From NCBI GenBank assembly GCA_029931995.1, contig JAOZQX010000111.1:1-5687 (forward strand): a stretch of 5,687 bases of DNA, written 5' to 3'. Numbering within the stretch: the stretch's first letter is position 1; the number at the start of each line of letters is the position of its first letter. Below are positions 1-5,656 of the stretch, piece after piece. Source of the stretch: Bacteroidales bacterium. GTDB taxonomy: Bacteria > Bacteroidota > Bacteroidia > Bacteroidales > GCA-2711565. The notes beneath the pieces were generated by a model that was given only the letters and a program-made list of their open reading frames with translations, was not told where the DNA came from and ran no database searches. Made by a program: the position numbers and the translations under genes.

Positions 1-780
1 ACACACGGTATCATCACCAATATTGGCAGGGCACATTTAGAAGGTTTCGGAAATTTTGAAGGTGTTATTCAAGCAAAAACTGAACTTTATCAATACATAA
101 AAAAACAGAAAAATGCTCTTGTGTTTTTAAATAATGATGATTTGATGCTTAAAGAAAAAAGCCAGGGACTCAATTCATTTACCTACGGAACAAATCAGGC
201 TGATTGCAAATTTTCATCTGTAAAAGCCGATCCTTTTGTTGAGATGGATTGGAATCAGGATTCCATCACATCAAGCTTGATAGGCAAATATAATGCTGAA
301 AATATCATGGCTGCCATTTGCATCGGTCATTTCTTTAAGGTTCAGAAAGAGTCAATCATAGAAGCCATTCAGGAATACGTTTCAAAAAACCAACGATCGG
401 AATTAGTTCAAAGCTCCAAAAATGAAATTATTTTAGATGCATACAATGCCAATCCTTCGAGCATGAAGCAAGCATTAGAGAATTTCAAGGAAATGGGAAA
501 AGAGAATCCACTATTGATTCTTGGAGATATGTTTGAGCTTGGAGATTTTAGTTTGAACGAACATCAGAAAATTAAAGAACTCATTTCAGAACTTGGATTT
601 AAGGATGTTATTTTGGTTGGAGAGGACTTTTATTCTATCACTAAAAACGATGAATATTTGGTTTTTAAAACAACCGCTGAAGTTGAAAATCACCTGGCCA
701 AAAATTCAGTATCCGATCGAAATATTTTGATTAAAGGCTCTCGGGGCATGAAACTGGAAATACTCCTTCCCTACTTATAA
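1..780 (+). CDS. murF: UDP-N-acetylmuramoyl-tripeptide--D-alanyl-D-alanine ligase, C-terminal part (5' end outside the window)
   Basis: MurF is the cytoplasmic ATP-dependent ligase that adds D-Ala-D-Ala to the UDP-MurNAc-tripeptide, the last soluble step of peptidoglycan precursor synthesis. The frame is open from base 1 to the TAA at 778-780, so 259 residues are visible and the N-terminal substrate-binding domain and the P-loop are missing. The visible part opens with the central-domain signature TNIGRAHLEGFG (residues 6-17) and the lysine-containing QAKTELY segment. GKYNAENIMAA follows near residue 95. The C-terminal Mur ligase domain shows DAYNANPSSM (from 146), LGDMFELGD (from 174) and IKGSRGMKLE (from 244), all typical of MurF rather than MurC, MurD or MurE. 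An internal ATG at 136 or a GTG at 121 could be taken for a start, but the conserved sequence upstream rules that out. anmK begins one base after the stop, so the two are probably cotranscribed. Confidence 0.95.
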   Translation, partial: THGIITNIGRAHLEGFGNFEGVIQAKTELYQYIKKQKNALVFLNNDDLMLKEKSQGLNSFTYGTNQADCKFSSVKADPFVEMDWNQDSITSSLIGKYNAENIMAAICIGHFFKVQKESIIEAIQEYVSKNQRSELVQSSKNEIILDAYNANPSSMKQALENFKEMGKENPLLILGDMFELGDFSLNEHQKIKELISELGFKDVILVGEDFYSITKNDEYLVFKTTAEVENHLAKNSVSDRNILIKGSRGMKLEILLPYL

Positions 781-781
781 G

Positions 782-1840
782 ATGAAAACATATAAAGTTA
801 TAGGCATCATGTCGGGCACCTCATTGGATGGTATTGATTTGGCTTATTGCATCTTCACTTTAAAAGATAATCAATGGACTTTTTCCATCGAAAAAGCATT
901 AACAATTGAATACCCTAAGGATTGGCAATACAGCTTAAAGGAATCGATTTATAAGAATGCCGAACAACTCAAAACATTGGATAAATTGTATGGAGCGTTT
1001 TTGGGGAAGCTGTGTAAGGATTTTATCGATAACCATAAGCTTAAACCCGACCTGATCGCTTCGCATGGGCATACCGTTTTTCATCAACCGGAAAAAGGGT
1101 TTACCTTACAAATTGGAGATGGACATGAAATTGCAAATATCACCGGAATTAAAACTGTTTTTGATTTTCGTTCGTTGGATGTTGAATTGGGCGGACAGGG
1201 AGCTCCCTTAGTTCCAATTGGAGATAAGCTCTTATTTGGCGAATATGATTTCTGCCTGAATCTGGGCGGCTTTTCAAATGTTTCTTTCGAAAAAAATAAA
1301 AAACGAATCGCCTTTGATATTTGTCCGGTAAACATTGTGATTAATGAACTTTGTAAAGAGGTTGGATTGGATTACGACAAGGATGGGCTTTTAGCTAAAA
1401 AGGGGCAAATCGATACGCGTCTTTTATCTGAATTAAATAATATTTCATTTTACAAGAAACAACATCCAAAAAGTTTGGGAATAGAATTCGTTTTAGAAAA
1501 TATTTTCCCTCTTTTTAAAAAACACGACCTACCTTTGGAAGATAAACTCCGCACTTTTTACGAACACATCGCTCTGCAAATTGCAAAAACTATTAACCCT
1601 GAAACAGGCAAGAAAGTATTAATTACCGGAGGTGGAATTTATAATGTGTTTTTAATGGAACAAATCAAAAAACAAATAAATAAAGAAATTGCCATTCCTT
1701 CAAAAACAATCATTGATTTTAAAGAAGCAATGATTTTTGCCTTTTTGGGAGTGCTAAAACTGAGAGGTGAAAACAATTGCCTTTCTTCGGTAACGGGTGC
1801 TTCAAAAAATTGTTCGGGTGGAATAATTGCTTCGCCATAA
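782..1840 (+). CDS. anmK: Anhydro-N-acetylmuramic acid kinase
   Basis: AnmK hydrolyses the 1,6-anhydro ring of anhydro-MurNAc and phosphorylates it, giving MurNAc-6-phosphate for reuse of turned-over peptidoglycan in the cytoplasm. The 352-residue protein shows the family's N-terminal nucleotide-binding signature MSGTSLDGID (10-19), SHGHTVFHQP (94-103) and FRSLDVELGGQGAPLVP (129-145). The Asp of that last motif (D133) is likely the catalytic base by family analogy. LNLGGFSN (159-166), TGGGIYN (282-288) and a Gly-rich C-terminus (TGASKNCSGGII) complete the sugar-kinase-like fold. Length is close to that of known AnmK proteins, a little shorter than the enterobacterial form. The ATG at 782 is one base past the murF stop and has no Shine-Dalgarno sequence, which suggests translational coupling. 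The usual partner murQ is not in the window, so the fate of the product cannot be read here. A hairpin directly overlaps and follows the stop codon. Confidence 0.96.
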   Translation: MKTYKVIGIMSGTSLDGIDLAYCIFTLKDNQWTFSIEKALTIEYPKDWQYSLKESIYKNAEQLKTLDKLYGAFLGKLCKDFIDNHKLKPDLIASHGHTVFHQPEKGFTLQIGDGHEIANITGIKTVFDFRSLDVELGGQGAPLVPIGDKLLFGEYDFCLNLGGFSNVSFEKNKKRIAFDICPVNIVINELCKEVGLDYDKDGLLAKKGQIDTRLLSELNNISFYKKQHPKSLGIEFVLENIFPLFKKHDLPLEDKLRTFYEHIALQIAKTINPETGKKVLITGGGIYNVFLMEQIKKQINKEIAIPSKTIIDFKEAMIFAFLGVLKLRGENNCLSSVTGASKNCSGGIIASP

Positions 1841-1841
1841 A

Positions 1842-1868
1842 AAAAGCGGCACCAAAGGCACCGCTTTT
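1842..1868. terminator. Bidirectional hairpin terminator between convergent anmK and the Spy-like gene
   Basis: AAAAGCGG (1842-1849) pairs with CCGCTTTT (1861-1868). Two more G-C pairs are possible inside the 11-base loop. Read on the minus strand the hairpin is followed by seven T (complement of 1839-1845), a good intrinsic terminator for the Spy-like gene that ends at 1890. On the plus strand only four T follow, so termination after anmK is probably weaker. The loop side also holds GGCACC twice, separated by AAA, which limits how long the stem can be. Confidence 0.75.
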
Positions 1869-1889
1869 GAAATTATTAGTCAACTGTTT

Positions 1890-2441
1890 TTATCTTCCCA
1901 TTCCACGACCTTGACCTTGTCCGCGACCATATCCATCACCTCTGCCATTGCCATTTCCTCTACCATAACCTTTTTTCATTCCTTTGAAGCTGTCAAAAAC
2001 AATTCGTTGTTCATCTGTTAAAAGGCTTCTTATTTCTTGATGATGAGCTGCACGAGCTTTCATTTGATCGGCTTTAAGCATGGCCTTTTCATCTATCAAA
2101 TTATTGATTGCTTTCATATCAACATTCTTAGCTGTTCTCAGGGTTTGTAGCTTAGCTCTTTTTTCCTGCATTTCATTTCTGTAAGGTAGCATTTGCTCCA
2201 AATGTTTTATCCTAAGTGTTTTGATTTGTTCTTGCTGCTCTACCGTTAGGTCAAGCATGTCAAAACAACGTTGTCCCGGCCCCCAATCTCCTTTATTTTG
2301 TATCATTCCTTGTCCATATCCTTGTCCCATTCCGGGTCTATTTGCATTTCTTTGCCCTCTTTGAGCCATCACATCTGCCGACAACATAACAAAAGCCATG
2401 ATTGCTGCAGTAATCCATACTGTATTTTTTAAATTTTTCAT
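1890..2441 (-). CDS. Secreted Spy/CpxP-like LTxxQ protein with Gly-X repeat tails
   Basis: This 183-residue protein is a likely periplasmic chaperone-like or metal-related protein of the Spy/CpxP (LTxxQ) group. Residues 1-26 form a clear signal peptide (KNLK, a hydrophobic core, then a VMA cleavage site before Q27). The helical core carries the two family motifs, LTVEQ (65-69) and LTDEQ (141-145), separated by charged amphipathic helix sequence rich in Met, Lys and Glu. A single Cys (C59) is present in the mature protein. The core is flanked by strict Gly-X dipeptide runs: five at 37-46 and thirteen at 158-183, the latter rich in Arg. That tail is not part of the standard Spy fold. The start at 2441 has a good Shine-Dalgarno sequence (AAGGAAAG, six bases from ATG to GGA), unlike its neighbours, which suggests strong translation. 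It is the last gene of the sigma-factor cassette, 67 bases after the preceding gene. Which ligand or client it binds is unknown. Confidence 0.82.
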   Translation of the reverse strand: MKNLKNTVWITAAIMAFVMLSADVMAQRGQRNANRPGMGQGYGQGMIQNKGDWGPGQRCFDMLDLTVEQQEQIKTLRIKHLEQMLPYRNEMQEKRAKLQTLRTAKNVDMKAINNLIDEKAMLKADQMKARAAHHQEIRSLLTDEQRIVFDSFKGMKKGYGRGNGNGRGDGYGRGQGQGRGMGR

Positions 2442-2444
2442 TTT

Positions 2445-2452
2445 CTTTCCTT
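2445..2452 (-). promoter_or_regulatory. Ribosome binding site of the Spy-like gene
   Basis: The minus strand reads AAGGAAAG, with six bases between GGA and the ATG at 2441. It is the only clear Shine-Dalgarno sequence among the genes whose start is visible here. It fixes the start in front of the signal peptide and suggests high expression of this product. Confidence 0.6.
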
Positions 2453-2508
2453 TTTAAACAAATTAGTAAATAAGTAATTATATAGTATTAATCGATTAAC
2501 GTTCGTTT

Positions 2509-3039
2509 TTAATTTTGATCAGGCTTTCTGTTTCTATATTTCCTCACTCGATCTGGATGGTGTCCTCTGCCTGGTCCTTCATCCATAATCCTCCCTCTAA
2601 ACATTCTTTCTAAATATTTGAACTGATCTTCAGTACAAACACTTTTAAGTTCAAGCAAATGATCAATGGTTAGTCGTTTCAATTCCTCATGTAAAAGACC
2701 GGATTGTTTAGCTAAATCATATAAAACCATTGAGTCCGGTTCGGGTTTTGAAAATTCATCCATCATCGATACCCTCGCTTTATGAAGTTGAGCGAATACT
2801 TCTTTTGTTTTTTCGCGATAACTATTTTGTGATGAAACAAAAGCATCTTTTTGTTCCTGGTTTAAATCCAAACCTTTCTTTGCTTCATTTAATGATCGCT
2901 TTTGTATTGGAGGTGGTAACTCAGAAACAAGTGGTTTTTTATAGGTTAAATAAATAACTGTACCAATAGTTGCAACATTTACTATTAACAGAATTGCAAT
3001 ACTTAATATGACAATATTTTTTTTGTTGAAATAGTTCAT
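2509..3039 (-). CDS. Membrane-anchored periplasmic LTxxQ protein, CnrX/ZraP-like sensor candidate
   Basis: The 176-residue protein has a short cytoplasmic N-terminus (NYFNKKN), one transmembrane segment at about 9-32 that is not followed by a cleavage site, and a periplasmic helical domain. This domain resembles the Spy/CpxP and 'periplasmic heavy-metal sensor' proteins. LDLNQEQKDAF (57-67) matches the first LTxxQ motif in degenerate form. CTEDQ (135-139) sits where the second motif is expected, with Cys in place of Leu. Possible metal ligands are H86, H117, H126, C135, H160 and H161, but no published site matches exactly. The last 29 residues are basic and contain GRGHH. The start lies seven bases after the anti-sigma stop with a GAGAG upstream, so translation is likely coupled. 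By position it may tune the anti-sigma factor, as CnrX does with CnrY, or be a tethered chaperone. The sensing role is inferred. Confidence 0.72.
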   Translation of the reverse strand: MNYFNKKNIVILSIAILLIVNVATIGTVIYLTYKKPLVSELPPPIQKRSLNEAKKGLDLNQEQKDAFVSSQNSYREKTKEVFAQLHKARVSMMDEFSKPEPDSMVLYDLAKQSGLLHEELKRLTIDHLLELKSVCTEDQFKYLERMFRGRIMDEGPGRGHHPDRVRKYRNRKPDQN

Positions 3040-3046
3040 AGCTCTC

Positions 3047-3490
3047 TTAGTTATCTGTTAATAAAAACGTTTCAATTGATTCGTAGGCTAATGCATTTAG
3101 ATAAATCTCTTCATCTTCGCTTTCCAGTACATATTCATTGGCATTAAGTTGCAAACTGTCGTTATAGTATTTTGAGCCCAAACTTACACCGGCAAATAAA
3201 CCAACAAGCATTATCATAGTGACTGCAATAGGTTGTAAAACTTTTTGCCAGCTTCTGTTTCTTTCAGTACTGCGATTTTCAATTTGTGCCTGAATACGTG
3301 TAAACATAAATGGGTCGGCCGACAATTCTTCTGTACGATCAGCCAAAGTCATTGTGTTTTTAACTTCGCTGATAATTTGACGACAGGAAGCACAATCCTT
3401 CAGGTGTAGTTCGAATTCATTAAACGTAGCTTTGTTTAGCTTTTCGCTTAGGTATGAATTCATTTTTTTATGTACTTCTTTACAAATCAT
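3047..3490 (-). CDS. Transmembrane zinc-finger anti-sigma factor (zf-HC2/ZAS type)
   Basis: The protein is expected to hold the neighbouring ECF sigma factor inactive at the inner membrane. Numbered from the ATG at 3490 (147 residues), it starts MICKEV, with C3 and then H29-x3-C33-x2-C36, the Cys/His pattern of the zinc-binding anti-sigma domain. A single transmembrane helix lies at about 86-105. A periplasmic tail of some 40 residues follows; its last 30 residues hold nine acidic and no basic residues. An in-frame ATG at 3520 would add ten residues. I prefer 3490 because the family's first Cys normally sits within a few residues of the start, and because the upstream codons fall inside a promoter-like repeat (3507-3535). 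The gene follows the sigma gene and is followed seven bases later by the LTxxQ membrane protein. No protease-site prediction is possible from sequence alone. Confidence 0.85.
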   Translation of the reverse strand: MICKEVHKKMNSYLSEKLNKATFNEFELHLKDCASCRQIISEVKNTMTLADRTEELSADPFMFTRIQAQIENRSTERNRSWQKVLQPIAVTMIMLVGLFAGVSLGSKYYNDSLQLNANEYVLESEDEEIYLNALAYESIETFLLTDN

Positions 3491-3506
3491 TTTGTTGCGT
3501 TTTAAG

Positions 3507-3535
3507 TTTGACAAACTCATTTAAAAAAACTTGCG
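3507..3535 (-). promoter_or_regulatory. ECF-type promoter-like element before the anti-sigma gene (repeat copy 2)
   Basis: The minus strand reads CGCAAGTTTT, seven bases, then GAGTTTGTCAAA. Parsed as an ECF promoter it gives a -35 of GCAAGTT, a 16-base spacer and a -10 of TCAAA, the shape of E. coli sigma-E promoters (GGAACTT and TCAAA). A transcript from it would start near 3500, about ten bases before the ATG at 3490. It matches the element upstream of the sigma gene at 24 of 29 positions without gaps. No transcription data support it yet. Confidence 0.5.
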
Positions 3536-3536
3536 T

Positions 3537-4109
3537 TTACTCAATATTATTTTTGTAAAAATCCAGCAAACGCTTTTGTAAATTAACTTTTGCACGATGA
3601 ATTAATGACTCAACCGAGGAAACAGATACATTCATAACATCGGCTATTTGAGCATAAGAAATGCCATCCAGATTATGCAAACTGAATGCTATTCGTTGGT
3701 TTTGACTTAATGATTCAATGGCTTGATATAAATATTTTGATCGCTCTGTATCATCCAAAGGTTTATCGGCATTATAAGTATCGCTACTTTCATCATTAAA
3801 ATTTCCGGAACTAAAAAAGGATTCTAAATTCCCAAACAAACGTTTGCGTTTATTTCGTTGAACAAAGTTCAGGGATTTATTAACCGCAATTCGATACAAC
3901 CAGGTCATTAATTTGGAGTCGCCCCTGAATTTATGAATGGAGTCAAAAACCTCGATAAAAACATCCTGAGTTAAATCTTTAGCATCATCTTCATCTTTCA
4001 CAAACTGAAAGCAGGTATTCAGTACCATCTTCTGATACTTATCCACCAAAAAGCGAAAGGCCTTTTGATCGCCGGATTTTATTCCGCTTACAATATCCTG
4101 TTCAGTCAT
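3537..4109 (-). CDS. ECF (sigma-70 family, RpoE-like) RNA polymerase sigma factor
   Basis: The 190-residue protein is a complete group 4 sigma factor with only regions 2 and 4. Region 2 spans about 18-85 and includes KDEDDAKDLTQDVFIEVF (38-55, core-polymerase binding) and FRGDSKLMTWLYRIAVNKSLN (61-81, -10 recognition). A polar linker with Ser, Asn and Asp follows (about 95-123). Region 4 covers about 127-182 and contains LSQNQRIAFSLHNLDGISYAQIADVM followed by the helix-turn-helix VSVSSVESLIHRAKVNL (161-177) that reads the -35 element. No extra C-terminal domain is present, so it is the short classical ECF type. Its partner anti-sigma factor is directly downstream. The ATG at 4109 is the natural start, with residue 1 close to region 2, and there is no Shine-Dalgarno sequence. 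A promoter-like element at 4141-4169 suggests autoregulation. The regulon beyond this cassette cannot be told. Confidence 0.93.
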   Translation of the reverse strand: MTEQDIVSGIKSGDQKAFRFLVDKYQKMVLNTCFQFVKDEDDAKDLTQDVFIEVFDSIHKFRGDSKLMTWLYRIAVNKSLNFVQRNKRKRLFGNLESFFSSGNFNDESSDTYNADKPLDDTERSKYLYQAIESLSQNQRIAFSLHNLDGISYAQIADVMNVSVSSVESLIHRAKVNLQKRLLDFYKNNIE

Positions 4110-4140
4110 GAAATAAAGTTAGTCAATTTTTGTTTCATCA

Positions 4141-4169
4141 TTTGACAAACTCGAATGAGAAAACTTGCG
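4141..4169 (-). promoter_or_regulatory. Candidate autoregulatory ECF promoter of the sigma cassette (repeat copy 1)
   Basis: The minus strand carries GCAAGTT (complement of 4162-4168), a 16-base spacer and TCAAA (complement of 4141-4145), giving a predicted start near 4134 and a leader of about 25 bases before the ATG at 4109. It sits just after the nhaD terminator, where the promoter of the cassette has to be. A near copy lies before the anti-sigma gene. That repetition next to a sigma factor gene is the main support. The Bacteroidota housekeeping pattern (TTTG and TAnnTTTG at proper spacing) is not evident here. Confidence 0.55.
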
Positions 4170-4180
4170 GATAAACATAA

Positions 4181-4212
4181 AAAAAGGCGGATGAAAAATC
4201 ATCCGCCTTTTT
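4181..4212 (-). terminator. Intrinsic terminator downstream of nhaD
   Basis: Bases 4181-4194 and 4199-4212 form a perfect 14-bp stem (AAAAAGGCGGATGA with its complement) around an AAAA loop on the plus strand. On the minus strand the stem ends in a run of seven T. It begins 22 bases after the nhaD stop and lies upstream of the sigma promoter element, so it insulates the sigma cassette from nhaD transcription. Confidence 0.9.
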
Positions 4213-4234
4213 ATTATAAAAATAAAATTATTTT

Positions 4235-5656
4235 CTAATGATGAAAGATGTAAGTCATTTGCAAGTAATAAACCAATGCTCCTGCTAAATAACCAATTAG
4301 AGCAAGTAAACTGATTTTTCTCAAATACCAAATAAAATCTATTTTTTCCATTCCCATGGCAGCTACACCAGCGGCAGAACCAATGATCAAAATACTTCCA
4401 CCGGTACCAGCACAATATGCGAGGAACTCCCAGAAGGCACCATCGACCACAAAATGAGATGCATATCCTGTTGCACCAACAGCAGCAATATCATACATAC
4501 CCATCGCACCAGCAACAAGAGGTACATTATCTACAATAGAAGAAAGAACACCGATAATGAGGTTGATAATATAAATATCACCAACATTGTTGTTTAACCA
4601 ATCTGCCATAAGCGATAATTGTCCGGCGGATTGTAGTGCTGCAACGGCTGTAAGAATTCCCATAAAGAAGAAAATAGTAGGCACATCCACTTTACGAAGT
4701 ACACCAATCACGGTTAATTGTCTACGATCTTCCATTGTTTTATTACGGTGCATAATTTCGGTAGTTAACCAAATAACACCTAAACTGAACAACATCCCCA
4801 TATAAGGAGGAAGATGAGTCAGCGTTTTAAAAACTGGAACAAATAATAAACCACAAACACCCAGAATAAGGATTAATTTGCGTTCAAAAGGAGTTGTAAA
4901 TTCCCGAGTTTCGTCACCATGTAAAACAGGGCGAGTAACATTACCTTTTACGGTAAAACTCAATATTATTAATGGAACTACCATGGTAAAAATACTAGGA
5001 ATTATAACCATTGCTATAATATTACCGGCAGTAACTTGTCCACCAATCCATAGCATAATAGTGGTTACATCTCCTATTGGCGACCACGCTCCACCTGCAT
5101 TAGCTGCAAGAACCACCATACTGGCAAAGAACCAACGGGTTTTTTTATCGTCAATTAGTTTACGTAATAAGGCAACCAAAACAATAGTAGTTGTTAAATT
5201 ATCAAGCGCAGCAGACATGAAGAATGTCAACGTACTTAATATCCACAATAATTTAACTTTATTGGTGGTTTTAATTTTATCGGTAATAAGTTTAAATCCT
5301 TGGTGCTGATCAACGGTTTCAACAATTGTCATTGCTCCTAAAAGGAAGAATAAAATAGTTGAGATCTCTGCCAAATGATGCATTACATCATGATGGGTAA
5401 TAAACCCAAGCATATCTTTTGCAGTAGGATGATGAATTCCCGCTTCATGCAAGTATTCTCTCCACGACTGACTGAGGTATTGTCCACCATCATTAACAAG
5501 GCTTAAAATATCAACACGCGCAATAACAAAAACAACCCAAAGCAACATTCCTAAAATCAAAGCAGAAGCTGCCTTATCAATTTTTAACGGATGCTCAAGG
5601 GCAATAGCAGTATAGCCGAGGACAAAAACAACGACCATCAAAATAAACATTTCCAT
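4235..5656 (-). CDS. nhaD: NhaD-type Na+/H+ antiporter
   Basis: NhaD is an inner-membrane antiporter of the ion-transporter (ArsB/NhaD) superfamily that expels Na+ or Li+ in exchange for protons. The 473-residue protein is a full-length multi-spanning membrane protein of normal family size. Recognised signatures are ILFFLLGAMTIVE (101-113), DNLTTT (152-157), AANAGGAWSPIGDVTT (184-199), SSIVDNVPLVAGAMGM (372-387) and GTGGSILIIGSAAGVAAMG (417-435). D152, N153, N186, D196, T198 and T199 appear to correspond to polar residues reported as essential in Vibrio cholerae NhaD (recalled, not aligned). A His-rich stretch with seven His lies at 70-94. The start at 5656 has no Shine-Dalgarno sequence, and a second ATG two codons later (5650) is equally possible. 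The 31 bases upstream show no convincing promoter. The gene has its own terminator and is probably transcribed apart from the sigma cassette. Confidence 0.95.
   Translation of the reverse strand: MEMFILMVVVFVLGYTAIALEHPLKIDKAASALILGMLLWVVFVIARVDILSLVNDGGQYLSQSWREYLHEAGIHHPTAKDMLGFITHHDVMHHLAEISTILFFLLGAMTIVETVDQHQGFKLITDKIKTTNKVKLLWILSTLTFFMSAALDNLTTTIVLVALLRKLIDDKKTRWFFASMVVLAANAGGAWSPIGDVTTIMLWIGGQVTAGNIIAMVIIPSIFTMVVPLIILSFTVKGNVTRPVLHGDETREFTTPFERKLILILGVCGLLFVPVFKTLTHLPPYMGMLFSLGVIWLTTEIMHRNKTMEDRRQLTVIGVLRKVDVPTIFFFMGILTAVAALQSAGQLSLMADWLNNNVGDIYIINLIIGVLSSIVDNVPLVAGAMGMYDIAAVGATGYASHFVVDGAFWEFLAYCAGTGGSILIIGSAAGVAAMGMEKIDFIWYLRKISLLALIGYLAGALVYYLQMTYIFHH

Noticed and set aside
1084..1335. 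Minus-strand open frame inside anmK
   Set aside because: It is antisense to conserved AnmK motifs and has no family resemblance or start signal.
1827..2021. Plus-strand open frame across the anmK end and the terminator
   Set aside because: It runs through the bidirectional hairpin and antisense to the Gly-X tail of the Spy-like gene. Its Ser/Thr-rich translation is explained by that overlap.
2478..2510. A third ECF promoter copy (CGAACGTT, 16 bases, ATAAT) upstream of the Spy-like gene
   Set aside because: The -35-like part matches loosely and there is no TCAAA. The similarity to the two real copies is no better than expected in AT-rich DNA.
2730..2957. Plus-strand open frame antisense to the tethered LTxxQ gene
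   Set aside because: It has no domain and no ribosome binding site, and it is fully covered by a better supported gene on the other strand.
4119..4415. Minus-strand open frame of 98 codons overlapping the end of nhaD
   Set aside because: It is a frame-shifted reading of the nhaD C-terminus, rich in Trp, Cys and Phe, and it runs through the terminator and the sigma promoter region. It resembles no protein family.
4587..5309. Plus-strand open frames at 4587-4805 and 4878-5309
   Set aside because: They lie antisense inside nhaD, whose identity is certain, and their translations show no recognisable domain. They arise from the composition of the membrane-protein codons.
4235..5656. nhaD as the first gene of the sigma-factor operon
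   Set aside because: A perfect 14-bp hairpin with a T-run follows nhaD, and the sigma gene has its own promoter-like element, so joint transcription is unlikely. A shared stress role remains possible but nothing in the sequence shows it.
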